From: Hyaloraphidium curvatum
Taxonomy: Eukaryota > Monoblepharomycota > Hyaloraphidiomycetes > Hyaloraphidiales > Hyaloraphidiaceae
Direction: 5' to 3'
Length of the DNA: 64,000 bases
Assembly (NCBI GenBank): GCA_025558095.1
Contig: JAIVFI010000008.1
Location: 186,001-250,000, forward strand
The position numbers were made by a program, and so were the translations under genes. How positions within the stretch are numbered: the first letter of the stretch is position 1; each line of letters opens with the position of its first letter. The notes below the pieces were generated by a model. That model ran no database searches, was not told the origin of the DNA, and was given only the letters and a program-made list of their open reading frames with translations. This document shows, piece after piece, positions 30,248 to 41,182 of the stretch.

Positions 30248-30649
30248 CGTTGGGGTGGGTACGCGGATTCGCAGTGTTTATCGGGCGTGGCGTCTCGGAT
30301 CTCGGAGCCCGCCGCCCGCCCCTGGTCGGCACCCCCGGTCGAGAGCCCGAATATACTCCAATAGCGTTACAAAAGAGCTCTGCGATTCCCTCCGGTTATC
30401 ATTGCGGCCTCGTTTCCTGGAAGCCGAAGAGCACTCGAACGCAAGGGAGGGGAGTTGGAGCCCGGACTCCGGCTTCATGACGGCGTCTGTGAAGCACCGG
30501 CGAGAGCGAAGACTGTAGGTAGCACATGGAAAGCCATTGAACATGCAGTTTATCGACCGTTTGCTTTGCCCCATGGGGCGAAAGACAAACCAGTTCCGTG
30601 CGACGTGCGCCCTCGGAAACTCCGATTGAGCTACCCACACGAACCCAGC
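30248..30649. other. Intergenic, nothing recognised
   Basis: The 400 bp upstream of the deiminase gene and downstream of the decayed nucleotidyltransferase on the same strand. No protein-like frame, repeat or RNA structure was noticed. Confidence 0.4.
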
Positions 30650-31408
30650 TTCCTGCTACACTCTCGGGGGCAATATGGGCTACAAGCGAAGTTGCTCTTG
30701 CTGAAGCCTCCACAGAAGGTGGAGGGAGCAGGCCGGAGTCGCCTTGCACGACTTGCTCGGATCCAACGTCTCTCGCGACCTTAGCGGCGACCTCCGGCGC
30801 GTGGGCCCCTGCCAACCCGGCAATTCCGGCATCCAAAGCACAGGAGGCGGGCACAACCTGCGTTCGACTGCAAGTTTGGAGGCGATGAGACCGGCCGGGC
30901 GCGCTGGGGCCACCTGGGCACCGACGGCACGGGCAAGCACAGCGATTGCGAGTCCAATGAGCAGAGAAAGAGCGGCGGTGAATGCGGCGCCGCGCGAGGG
31001 ACGCGGCGTCGACAGGGGTGGCGGGCGACCGTGGTGGTCTCCGCCGACCAGCACGTCCAAATGCACACCGTTCTCCGCGTCCTTGAACGACCGCATGGCT
31101 CCAGCGTAGCGCCGCACCCATCCGTGGTCCGAGACGGCGGCCACCAGCCTGTTCAGGTGACGCCGGTTGACCAGCACGTTGACGTCGTAAGTTGCCCGCC
31201 GATGCCCATGCGCGTGGCACGCCACCGCCCCGACAATCGCGTACGGCACCTTCTGCGCCTTCAGCACGCGTGCAAGGACCTCGGCGGACGCGGCAACGGG
31301 GCCCGGAAGTGTGGAAAGGGGCTCGCCGAGGACGCGTTGCCCCGCGCCTGGCCGCGCCAGACCGGAGTCCGGAGCATCGCAGCGAGCCGCCGCAATGGGA
31401 GGTCATGC
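30650..31408 (-). pseudogene. Nucleotidyltransferase-like (MNT/AbiEii-like) gene, probably decayed
   Basis: A minus-strand frame after a stop near 31408 reads 'ASAEVLARVLKAQKVPYAIV', then 'GHRRATYDVNVLVNRRHLNR' and 'NGVHLDVLVGGD'. This is the pattern of small nucleotidyltransferases (helix, 'Y-A-I-V-G', 'R-A-T-x-D-x-x-L-V', 'x-D-V-L-V'), with GA in place of the usual GG/GS loop and N where a metal-binding Asp is expected. It continues to 'AGLIASKLAVERR', after which the protein-like reading moves to another frame ('CALDAGIAGLAGAHAPEVAA'). No ATG heads the frame. The missing start, altered active-site residues and frame change suggest a pseudogene, but an unrecognised spliced gene is possible. 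Confidence 0.45.
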
Positions 31409-31666
31409 AAGCTAGCCAAAACACGGGCCGTTGCTCTCATAGTGGTTCGACGTCGATCGCCGACACGCGCGATGGTAGCGGAACGCATCGCGATCAAGGG
31501 CTCAATCGCGCAGGCAGCGCGAATCAGCACGCGATGAGCACATCGTCCACCTCGACATCCGCCGCTTGGACGGCTTAATCTCGCCGGGGAACCCCTCGGC
31601 TATCGCCCCTCCCTCGTAGCCGGCTGTGGACGCGGAATCGGCTGCGCTGCCGCGCGCCAAGGCGGG

Positions 31667-32647
31667 ATGGCAGACAAAAGGACAACGCGGCACACCGAGC
31701 CGGCCGGCCCCGATAAGGCCCCCGGAACACCCGCCGAGGTGAGCATACGATGGAGCACCGCGCATCGGGGGTCGAGGCGCGGAAGGCGCGGGAATTTGGG
31801 GAGGGCATCTGCCTCCCATGTGCCACTTTGCTTCTCTTCCACCCTTTCGATGCTCCGACCATGCGTCGGATGGATCCGAGGGAATCTTCATCGGCTCCTA
31901 TGCTAATCGAATCCCCGTTTCCCATGCTCCTTCGCCCAGGCGCTGTTCGATGCCGACGTCGCGACCGTCCGACCATCATCGACCAAGCGCGCCACCTCGG
32001 AAAGACGGCAACCGTCACCCTCGCCGGCCGAGAAACGCGGAAAGCGGCGCGCTACTGCGACGACCGAGGACGTCGACGATGTGGCATCGAGAAAAAAGAG
32101 GCCGCAGCGCGCATCGGACGCACACTTCGATCCGGACGTGACCTTTGTCGACGACGGCGGCATCGAGATCGCGATCGCCGACCACGAAGAGTACGACTAC
32201 GGGTACGAGCCCGTGCTCGACCGTCCGAAGCGGAGCACGGCGCGGCAGCTCAAGTACGAGGAGTCGGACGATGCCTCCAGGGACTTTGACTCGGACTCGG
32301 GCGGGCGCCGGGCTTCCAAGAGGGGCTCGCGGTCCAGCACGGCGGCGACTCCCGCCAAGAGGAACCTGCGATCCGCTCCGAGGGCCGGAGTCCAGCAGCC
32401 GAGCGGGCGAATGGGGCACCGCGCCAACCATCCGAAGGAGACCATCGACACCCTCAGCGACTGGATGGCCGCGCACACTGCCAACCCGTACCCGACCGAG
32501 GACGAGAAGGCCGTGCTCATGGAGGAGACGGGCCTCAACCTCCGCCAGGTGAACGATTGGTTCATAAACGCCCGCCGGCGGCTCTTGCCGAAGCTCTTGG
32601 CCGCTGAGGCTAGCACGGAGAAGGAGAGGCAGAGAAAGGCTCGGTAG
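31667..32647 (+). CDS. TALE-class homeodomain transcription factor
   Basis: Exon 1 (31667-31738) begins 'MADKRTTRHTEPAGPDKAPG', and a GTGAGC...CCCAG intron (31739-31939) joins it in phase 0 to 'ALFDADVATVRPSSTKRATS'. The long second exon has no ATG of its own, which supports this splice. The protein is acidic in the middle ('VDDGGIEIAIADHEEYDYGY'), then basic, and ends with a homeodomain at about residues 195-255: 'HPKETIDTLSDWMAAH', the three-residue TALE extension with 'NPYPTEDEKAVL', and recognition helix 'LRQVNDWFINARRR' with the N50/R53-type core WFINARRR. Such KN-type homeoproteins control development or mating in fungi. No partner homeodomain gene is adjacent, so a mating-type locus is not indicated. 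Confidence 0.9.
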
Positions 32648-32878
32648 GGACGTATTGTGCTTGGGAATGTATCATCTGGGGAGTTCACGGAGGTGTAATG
32701 TCGTAACTCGGATTCCCATCGGAGGGAAACAACCGCAAGTGCTTGACGGCCGCACTAAGGTGTGGGAAGGAAGACGGGCAAGAAGAACGAAGCTTGCGGG
32801 CTGGTTTCGCAACTCGAGATCGAGGAAGCGATCAAGTAAGGGCCGAGAGCGGCGGAGCCCAGCTGCGGAGGGAACTTT

Positions 32879-33295
32879 ATGGAGGTCGGGAAGGCCGACG
32901 AGGGCATCCGCGGTGGCATGTGGGGCATCCCGAGCGAGAGGGCCGTGAAGCAGATCTTTAGTCGAAGAGGGAGCCGGCGGCCGGCCCTTATTTGGAAGAC
33001 GGCTGAGCGGTCGGCCGAGCTTCCGCGTCATAAAGGGAAGGGGAGGTCCTCGGCGAAGTCCCTGACGGAGCTGGAACGGCGTGCGCGCTCCCTCGACCAC
33101 GGTCCTCGCACGCAGACGTCGTTCTCGTCTCCGGCACGGTCTGCGGCCCAGGTTCTACGCAAGATCAGCGACCGTCCAAAAGCGTGGAAAACGCGAGCAG
33201 ACGCAGCCCTCGACTCGGTGCCGGTACGAGAACATGGCAGCGACACTCCAGGATTCCCAAACGCCAACGCCATTATGCCACGTTTGGTTTCGTGA
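32879..33295 (+). CDS. Uncharacterised 138-residue basic protein
   Basis: ATG-headed frame with high GC3 over its first two thirds, starting 'MEVGKADEGIRGGMWGIPSE'. It is rich in Arg, Ser and Lys, with a possible helix 'SAKSLTELERRARSL'. The last ~30 codons are less biased and may be intronic or untranslated. No family is recognised. A minus-strand frame over the same stretch (32672-33100) is the alternative and looks less protein-like. Confidence 0.35.
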   Translation: MEVGKADEGIRGGMWGIPSERAVKQIFSRRGSRRPALIWKTAERSAELPRHKGKGRSSAKSLTELERRARSLDHGPRTQTSFSSPARSAAQVLRKISDRPKAWKTRADAALDSVPVREHGSDTPGFPNANAIMPRLVS

Positions 33296-33788
33296 GCCAG
33301 CTGGAGGAACCGGGGAACCGGGAGGAGCTTGCCGGGCGGGGTTTGCTGTGTGAGTGGCGGCGGCCGGCCGCATTATTGCCGCCGCTGGCCGGTCAACTCC
33401 CATCCCACCTGCTGGCGGTCCGCTTCCGCCTCCCCCAAACCTTGTCGATGCTCAGGCAGCCCGACGTCGCCTCAAAACCCCGATCCGGCCGGATTCCCCG
33501 AGGGCAAAAAATGGATGATGGCCGGCGGTCACCAGCCCGGTAATCCTCCGTCCAGCCCGCCGATTCTCGCCCAACCGCGATTGCACCTCGAGATCAGCGG
33601 ACTTTTCCTACGACTTTACCGTGGGATCGGATTCATCCCCCGGAGGGAGGCTCAGAAACCGTCAACTTCCGGCGAACTTGCGCACCCAAGGACCCTTCTG
33701 CGGCCCGCCGACAGCGGAACCGCACCGAATCGCGCCGCCCCACGGAATCTCCCCCTCGGCCCCGCCGCCGCGCCGCCCCGCCGCAACG
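33296..33788. other. Intergenic, nothing recognised
   Basis: The promoter side of the small secreted protein gene. Overlapping plus-strand frames here lack motifs and coding bias. Confidence 0.4.
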
Positions 33789-34746
33789 ATGAAGCTTCTG
33801 TTTGCCGTCTTGGCCCTAGGGGTGGCGCTCGCCGCGCCGGCCCTCGGGTGCGTTTAACGCGTAGCTGTTTCCTTTCCCGAGGCTAACTTTCCCTCCCGCC
33901 CGCCAGAGTGCCGGTGTCGACCCTAGTCGAGCGTGCGGACGGGATTGAGGGCGTGAGTACCACGGTCGTGTTCAGGCGCAGCTGCGGGCAGTGCGCGGAC
34001 AACGAGTTTTGGTGGGTCCTGTCATCGCCCGTCGGGTTTCTCGGAAGCTGACCCGTCCGGCAGCGACTACGGCTACCCAGGCGCCCCCGAAGACCACGTT
34101 GCCTGCGTGGAATACGCATCCGAGAGCGCACTGTTCCGCAGAGTGGGTCCTGCTGCCACCAACCCCGGCTATGCTGATCCCGCCACCAGTACACCCCCAT
34201 TGGGGACACACACGTCTGCTCGAGCCCCGGAACAAACCTCATTGCGAACCCCGGCTTTGAGCTTGATGCCAACGGCGCTACCGCACCCACGAATTGGACC
34301 CTTGGGGGAGACAACTCCCGATCGGGCGTTCGAGTCACCACGACAAACACGGGCATCGGTACCCGTTACTGGAGGGCCGGCAGCACCGTTAGCACGAGCA
34401 ACAGTGGCTCCATCTCCCAGACCATCACCACGGTGCCAGGGGTGACCTACACCTTTACCTCGGTGCAAGCGGCGCGATAATCGACACCGCATATTTCGAG
34501 CCAATCTTTGCACCCGCCACTTTGGCCTCCTCGACTGGTGGGCCAGGCCTCACGGTGGACCTCTCCAACAGGGCGGGCAAATCCAGCGGCTTCGGAGCCA
34601 ACGTTGGCACACAGAGGGTTGCAGACGTGCAATACTCTTACTCCGTCATCGCCACCTCTGATTCGACGACAGTGCAGCTCGCGTACACGGTGACCACGAC
34701 CGCCGCTTTCGCGTTCCTGGACAATATCTCCGTGTCTTGCTCATGA
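33789..34746 (+). CDS. Secreted protein with CBM4/9-like carbohydrate-binding module
   Basis: A signal peptide 'MKLLFAVLALGVALAAPALG' is followed by a Cys-bearing segment ('SCGQCADNEFCDYGYPG', 'DHVACVEYASES') and a beta-sandwich module 'NLIANPGFELDANGATAPTN' ... 'YWRAGSTVSTSNSGSISQTI' ... 'TVPGVTYTFTS', ending 'AFAFLDNISVSCS'. N-x-N-P-G-F-E with a later V-P-G-x-T-Y-x-F is typical of CBM4/9-like modules that bind glucans or chitin. Introns use GTGCGT, GTGGGT and GTGGGT donors. The last join requires a 38-nt intron (34463-34500) or else is a frameshift. No catalytic domain is present. It lies upstream of and co-directional with the GH16 gene, which fits a role at the wall. Confidence 0.7.
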
Positions 34747-34916
34747 ACTTGCTTTGCCGGATGGAGAGGAGGAGGATGGGGAACAAAAGGGCGAGATGAT
34801 GTGTCACTGTGTCGGCCGTGTCGGGCCAACGCATCCATCCATATCGTAATGTAGCTACCTTAGTTGTCTCCAGATTGATGGATTCGCTTGAGATCCGAGC
34901 CCGGGGCCGGGGACAG

Positions 34917-34924
34917 TATAAGAA
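34917..34924 (+). promoter_or_regulatory. TATA-like element of the GH16 gene
   Basis: TATAAGAA lies 108-115 bp upstream of the GH16 ATG, inside an otherwise GC-rich upstream region. Position and sequence fit a TATA box with a transcript start about 30 bp downstream. This is inference from sequence only. Confidence 0.45.
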
Positions 34925-35031
34925 GAAAGGCCGCGCCCGGAACGGGCGGGTGAGAGGTGGCGGTCGTCTCTTTTCCGTCGACCGGTCGACCGGCTCCAGC
35001 ACCGACGGCCCTCGCGATCCCGCGCGGAGCC

Positions 35032-37175
35032 ATGGCCATGCAGCTCAGAGCACACCGCTGGTGGCCCATCGCGGCCGGCGTCGCGCTCGCCGGCCTCGCC
35101 GCGCTCCCCCCGGCCGCGGCCGTCAGGCTCGGTTCCGAGGACTGGTTCGCGGGCAACGGCGGTCGTCCGGGCTGCGTCAATACCTTCGAGAATTTTGATT
35201 CCCCCGGCGTTCTCGGGTCCGCGTGGGCCGTGAACGGCGCGAGCTTCGTGAACGAGGAGGGCTCGGACCGCGTCTCGATAGAGGGCGGCGAGCTGCGGAT
35301 CAGGATGGTCAAGAAGTGAGTACCTGCGCCGCGGATCATCCCGCTTCGATGCGTGGGAACGCGTCCGTCGCGGTGCGGGGCGGCCGGACCGGGATGCTGC
35401 CCGCGGCGTCGGCCGGGGGGATCCCTCGGCGATTCGGGCGACGACCGACCCGGTCTCCCCCGGCCCTACGCTCCGATCGGGGCCTCAGACCGTCCCCGTT
35501 CCACTTGGTGCTCACACCGTCCTCCTTCCGCAGCTACATCAACTCCTACGGCCGCTGGACCGGCGCCGGCGGCACCGTCACCTGGTCGCACCTCCTCGAC
35601 ACGGGCAAAGTCTGCGTGCGGATGAAGGCCGCCCGCGGCGGCGGGCTGGTCACGGCGTTCATGCTGTCGTCGTACACGGACGGCGTCCAGGTGGACGATG
35701 AGCTCGACGTGGGTTCCTCTCCTGCGAAGTGTGGCGTTCGGGGCTGATCTGGCCGTCCTGCAGATGGAAGTCGTCGGCGGAGACATGTTCCACTGGCAGA
35801 GCAACTTCTTCCCTCAGAACCACGGAGAGTGAGTTGGGCGAGAGCAGGGCTCCAAGTCGCGCATGCTGACCTTCTCCGCAGCTACTGCCAATCCGGCCTC
35901 CACGACGCGCCCGGCGACCTGAACGGCGAGTTCCGTGGGTATCTTTTGCGGTGCGGAGATGGGTGAAAACGCTGCCTACGTGTTGCTCGGCCTCGCGACT
36001 CCCACGCCTGGCTTTGAGCGTCAAAGGCCTCTACCTGGATAAACGCGGAGATCGAACCAGCGCACCGGCGCGGGGGCCGACACGTCCGCCGTCCCCGTGG
36101 GCGGCGGGCAGGCCCCTTGCGGCAAACAGTGCCGGACATTGTCAATCTTTTTTTGGTGCTCGGTTGGGTTGGTTTGGTTTGGTGGAACTGATCACGAACC
36201 GTTGCCGCAGACACGTTCTGCATCGAGAGGTGCAGCACGCACATCACCTGGTCGATCGACGACGTCCCCCGACGCACCATCTGTGGGTTCCCATCCCTCC
36301 GGCCCGAGTCGATCGCTCATCCACGTTTCCACAACAGACCGCCAGGACCTCTGCAACGACCTCTGGCCCGGCCGCCCCGCCAAGGTCGTCCTCGCGACCC
36401 TCTGGGACGGCGGCACCGGCGCCCCCGGCACCGCGCTGTGGTCCGGCGGCCCGACCGACTGGTCCCAGGACACGCGGCAGCCCGACTACAGGGTCAGCAT
36501 CGACTGGTTCTCGGTCAGGTGCGGGTGCGACGGCAGCGTGCCCCCGCAGCCGGGGTACCAGCAGCTGTTTGATTGCGGGTTCAAGCCGGGCACGATCGAT
36601 CCGTTCACGGGGCAGCCGATTGCGGCGTCGTTCCCGACCGTGCCGGGGCTTCCCAACGGGTGCTGGGTGGGTTTACGTGGCGCTCGCACGGGCTCAAGTG
36701 CTGATGTTCTCTTCAGCGCGGATGGTGGCACCCGTACAACGGTACCTACGACAGCTGGCACCCTCCGAGCGGCGCGCCGCCGAGCGGCGGCGGCGGCGGA
36801 GGCAGCACCAGCGGCGGCAGCACCGGAGGCGGCAGCGGCGGCGGCACCCCCCCACCCGTCGACGGCTCCGGCTGCCCCCTCATCCCCGACTCGGGCCCCG
36901 ACTACGGCGGCACGCGCTGGCAGTGCCTCCGCGACCCCTCGGGCGCCGACGCCTACGCGCCCGTCAAGCGCACCTCGTACGGCGAGAGCGCGTGCATGAG
37001 CACCGACTCGCGCAACTGCATCTGGGTGCCGCAGGCGTGCTGCGAGGCGCTGGTGGCCAAGGGCAGCGGGAGGAACCCGTTCCTGGCGTGCGGGGACAGG
37101 CACAGGGAGGTATGGGGGAGCACGGGGTACGAGGCGGACGGTTGGTGCTCGCGTGTCCGGGACATGCAGTTCTGA
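35032..37175 (+). CDS. GH16 Crh-type wall transglycosylase with Cys-rich C-terminal module
   Basis: Likely secreted enzyme that links chitin to beta-glucan or remodels glucan. The signal peptide 'GVALAGLAALPPAAA' is preceded by ATGs at 35032 and 35038. About seven exons join in frame. The catalytic motif 'VDDELDMEVVGGD' (D-E-x-D-x-E) is split by an intron between LD and ME. Further Crh-like blocks are 'FHTFCIERCSTHITWSIDDV', 'LATLWDGGTGAPGTALWSGG' and 'DYRVSIDWFSVRC'. A Gly/Ser linker follows near residue 340, then a ~100-residue module with ten or so Cys ('CPLIPDSGPDYGGTRWQC', 'CMSTDSRNCIWVPQACC', 'GYEADGWCSRV'). I cannot place this module in a known CBM family. No GPI signal is seen. Confidence 0.85.
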
Positions 37176-37615
37176 GGCGTGGGTGGAAGGGGGAAGGGGA
37201 CGGAAACCGGGGAGGGAGGGAAACAAGGGACGGGGGACGGTGAGGCGCTGGCGCCACCGCCGATCGCCCGCGGGGAAAAACCTATCGCGCACCTGCGTCG
37301 CATATATCGACTGTCTATTCGCTACATATGTCCTGCGTCGACCGCATTCCCGCCTCTTGATGTTCTCGGCTTGTTGGTGGGGCTTGCAGCAGCGCGAGAA
37401 TGGGTGCGGCAACCCGACGACTGAGGCCCTGCCGACCCCGGAAACCGACGGGGAAGATTTGAATTTCCAATTTCCGTGCCTCCGATGCCGGTTCTGATGT
37501 GGGCTGGCCGGTGTGGGCGGCGCAGATTGGGGAACGACTTTTGATCGTTTTGGGTCCCACGGCGGCACTGCTGAGCGCACCCCACACACCGACCGGACTC
37601 ACAGGGACGGGCCCG
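37176..37615. other. Intergenic, nothing firm
   Basis: The region contains the GH16 terminator and the promoter of the kelch gene. An AT-rich patch CATATATCG (37301-37309) is the only TATA-like sequence and lies over 300 bp upstream of the next ATG. Confidence 0.4.
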
Positions 37616-40306
37616 ATGCGCCGCCGCCGGCGAGCGGGCTGGGGGCTGCTCGCGCTGGGAGTGCTGGGAGCAGCGGGGACCGCGATGGGCGCAGTGGTCC
37701 GGAGGGGTCCTACCCTCGAGACGGTCCCGCTGCCGCCGCTTCTTTACGGCCATACGCTGCCGGCGATCGCGTCGCGCGCGTACGCCATCGGCGGGGCGAT
37801 CCCGCAGCCGCCGCTGTTTGCGCCCGCCGCGTCCGACCCGCTGTCGGCGACGGTGTACTTCCTCGACGTGCCGGGCGCGCTGGCCGGGCAGGACTCGCCG
37901 TGGGCCGTCGACGCCGCGGCAACCGTCGCCGTGCTCGGCCCGCAGGCCGGCCCCGGGGGCGCCGGCACGAAGCCGCCGCCGCTGGTGCACCACTGCGCAG
38001 TGCCCGTCGGGCCACGCATCCTGGTGCTGTTCGGCCAGACAGTGGCTCCCGACGGCGCGCGCATCCCCTCGCCGTACCCGCCGCTGTGGTTCGACCCCGC
38101 CGACGGCTCGTGGACGCCGCTGCGCCAGGAGGGCGCCGACTGGATCACGCCGGCCCCGCGCTACTACCACTCGTGCGCCTTCCACGGCAAGACCGCCCGC
38201 GTCTTCGTCTTCGGCGGCGTCAAGAAGGAGGCAGACGGCCCCGAGGAGGAGACCGGCGAGCTGTGGACGCTCGACGTCAACGACGGCTGGTGGGAGGAGG
38301 TCGACCTGCGGCGCATCGGCGGCGAGAGTCTGGAGCGGCGCCGCGTCGGGAGCACCATGCACATCGTCAACGGGTGCGTCGTCCGCCGGCCGCCTGCTTC
38401 CGCAGCTGACCATCCCGCAGCGCCTCCAACTACCTCTTCATCTGCTTCGGTTCACCCGGCGTGAACGTGCGGCCGCTGGACCCGTCGTGCAACATCCTCG
38501 ACATCGCGGGCGCCTTTCCGTCCAACATCACCCTCCTCCCCGCCAACGTGCTCGCCGGCACTCCCCCGCGCCCGCGCATGTACTCCTCCTTCTCCACCAA
38601 GATCCCCTACGAGAACTCGGTCATGTTCGGCTACGGCGGCTACGACGGCGCCGAGTATATGGAGGACCTCTTCGCCATCGACGCCTCGGGCCTGCCCGCC
38701 AACGCCTCGTGGATCCCCGTGGTCCCGACCCCGCAGTACCCCAACCCGAAGCGCTACCGCCCCGGCCCCCGTTCGGACTACGGCCGGCTGATCCCGCTTC
38801 CGCTGCCCGTGCAGACCCCGGGCATGCCGCAGCCGCAGCTCCTCTGGGGCGGCTCCACCGGCCCCGCCAAGAACCTCTCCCGCGCGCTGCCGCCGCTGCT
38901 GCCCAACACCTCGTACGCCCTGTCGACGATCTTCTCGCTGGACCCCGGCACGTGGGGCTGGGAGGCTTCGTACCCCTCCCCGGTGTCGCCGGGGGATCAG
39001 GTGTCGCTGTGGGACCAGCCTGGGTGGAAGTGGGGCGTGGCGGCGGCGTGCTTGGGAGCCGCGCTGGTGCTGTTTGCGATAATGCTGTGGAGATGCATCG
39101 CCAGGGGCGGGGCCAAGGATCCCGACAGGTGGGCCTCGGCGCGGCGTACCGTTCGGACGGCGCTGACCATTCGCGGGTTCGCAGGATGTTGATACCCATC
39201 ATCGGGCGCATATGGCGCCCCGATGTCGGCTACGACGAGGAGGACGAGCTGCGGAGAAAGGGCAGCAAGAGGGAGATGGAGAGCATCAAGAATCCCAAGG
39301 TGGTTAAGCCTACATGTGTTTCGGCTGAAAGTCTGCTGACAGTTCTTGTGTGCCTCAATCACAGGTGCTCGGGACCGGCGAGGTGCTCGCCACCGAACCG
39401 TGGAAGTCGACGCCCAGCAATCAGGTCTCGCCCGTTGACGACGAGGTCGGCAGCCCCATGCGCCGCTCCGTCGCCGGGTTCGCGGCGACCCTGGGCCGCA
39501 CCATGTCCATGGTCACCGGCAGCAGGGCGCCGCAGTCGCCCGCCTCCCCGCCTGCCGACACAAACGAGGAGTTCCTCGACTCACTGGGCCCGCACGCCAG
39601 CGCGGCGTTCGAGCGGCGCTCGCTGGTCACGGTGGGCTCCAAGCGGGACAACCTCGCCGCCGCCGCCGCCGCGGGCCTTCTCGGCTCGCAGGCCCCGCCC
39701 GACCGGCGCTCCCGCACGGCGTCCAAGCGCCACTCGGTCGGCGGCCTCCCCACCGCCGCCGACGACTCGGAGTCGGACTACGAGGCGTCGCCCGACAGCG
39801 CGGATTCCGCGCCCGCGGCGCCCGTGCCGCTCGTGCCGGTGCACTACGCATCCAGCCTCCCCGAGGGCATGACCCTCTACGACCTGTTTTCGACCCCGCA
39901 GCCGCCCCCCAGCGAGCCCGCGCTCATCGACCCCGCGGCGGCCGGCAAGCCGCCCCCCGCGCGCTCCGCGCCGCGGATGATCGAGAACTCGCTCCCCTCG
40001 TGGGAGATGGCCGCGCCCGCCCCCCGAAAAGCGCCGCCGGGGACCCGGATCCTCACGTACGACCTCTTCGCGGGCGTCGGCTCCTCGGGGTCGCCCGTGG
40101 CGGTCTCGGCAACGAGCAACCCGAGCAACCCCAGCCGCCCCCTGCGGCGCACCGGCACGTCGTCGTCGCAGCCGGTGCGGGGTTCGGGGACGGGGCAGAA
40201 GCGGGCCGACAGCGGGGCCGAGAGCGAGGGCGAGGCGGAGAGGAAGCTGGTGGTCTCGAACCCGGACGAGCATCCCGAGAGCGGGGGGCGGGAGCCGCAG
40301 GCATGA
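37616..40306 (+). CDS. Kelch-like beta-propeller type I membrane protein with long cytosolic tail
   Basis: ATG 37616 starts a signal peptide ('RAGWGLLALGVLGAAGTAMG'). The extracellular part has kelch-type strands: 'YGHTLPAIASRAYAIGGAI', 'RYYHSCAFHGKTARVFVFGG', 'RRRVGSTMHIVNG', 'NYLFICFGSPG' and 'ENSVMFGYGGYDG'. A single transmembrane helix 'WGVAAACLGAALVLFAIMLW' is followed by a ~380-residue Ser/Pro/Ala-rich tail with possible docking repeats 'MTLYDLFSTP' and 'ILTYDLFAGV'. Introns at about 38375-38430, 39128-39185 and 39300-39364 keep the frame. Chytrid and other fungal genomes contain many such secreted or membrane kelch proteins. Function is unknown, with polarity or surface sensing as one possibility. 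Confidence 0.7.
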
Positions 40307-40401
40307 GCGGCGGGGCATGTTGCATCGACTCGGTCTGTGTACGGCGTGGAATCTTGGTCATCATTGAATGAGAGGCTCAGTTATTGCCCGACGTCTGCGT
40401 T

Positions 40402-40995
40402 CTAGAGATCCCTCGGGGGGCCCATCTTTGCTGCGTAGTCTGCCAGCGCCTTTTCCCAGTGCTTCTTTGTCAGTCCCTCTGGGCAGTAGAAGCAGTGGAC
40501 CCCAAGCGGGGAGACGGCCCGGATGTTGCCGTATTCTGCTCGGCGGCGTCAGACGGCGGACTGCCGTGTGCTCGCGCGTCGCCTACCATTGTCGAAGAAG
40601 ATCATTTCGGAAAACGGTATGCCCAGCGTCTCCCTCATGTGCTGGAAATGCTCCGTTTTGCTGCGCTTCGATAGCACGACCGCTTTCGGCTCCAGCACGT
40701 CGGCCACCTTGACGCCCTTTTCGACTTCCATCGTCGCCAGGCATTCCCGGGCCCAGGACGGTTCGTCCGTCTTGCTGGAGATGCCCACCAGCACATCGGG
40801 CCGCAAGCGCGAGAGCTGCAGCAGGGCCGCCCGCGAATGGCCAATGAGCCGCACGTGGGTCCCGCTGCGGTCCGTGCAGTCCAGAGATTTCGGATCCAGA
40901 CGAAAGGGCGAGCCTCCGGAGCCCCAGAGCTCATAAATTTCTGGACTCCACAGAAGGCCGTCCAGGTCGAAGACGACGAGCCGCGGGAGGCGCAT
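40402..40995 (-). CDS. Magnesium-dependent phosphatase-1-like HAD phosphatase
   Basis: HAD-superfamily acid phosphatase of the MDP-1/FN3KRP-associated type, known to act on protein-tyrosine phosphate and on sugar phosphates from deglycation. Motif I is 'VVFDLDGLLWSPEIYELWGS' (DxD nucleophile and acid). Motif II is in 'VLVGISSKTDEPSWARECL' and motif III/IV in 'EMIFFDN' joined over a GTAGGC...GAGCAG intron to 'EYGNIRAVSPLGVHCFYCPE'. It ends 'AAKMGPPRDL' with a stop at 40402. Length (~165) is normal. It is convergent with the kelch gene, about 95 bp between stops. It might work with the FAD oxidase next door, since both belong to families linked to glycated amino acids. That link is speculative. 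Confidence 0.88.
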
Positions 40996-41182
40996 CGCGA
41001 CGGAAACCGCGGCAAGAATAGGTGCAATACGTAATCTCGAGGTTCGTTTGTCTCTACTTTTGAAACAATGGGCGTTTGGATAAGCCAGGAAGTCAAGGCC
41101 GTCTCAAAAGGACGCCTGCAACTCACGTCGTGGGCCTCGCTGGTTCTTGCAGCCCGATCGCTCTACTATTACTCTCCTCCAC

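Noticed and set aside
31667-32647. Mating-type locus
   Set aside because: A single TALE homeodomain gene with no second homeodomain, HMG or pheromone gene nearby does not support it.
36486-37589. 367-codon minus-strand ORF
   Set aside because: Antisense to the GH16 C-terminal exons and the following intergenic region; Ala/Arg/Val-rich with no motif.
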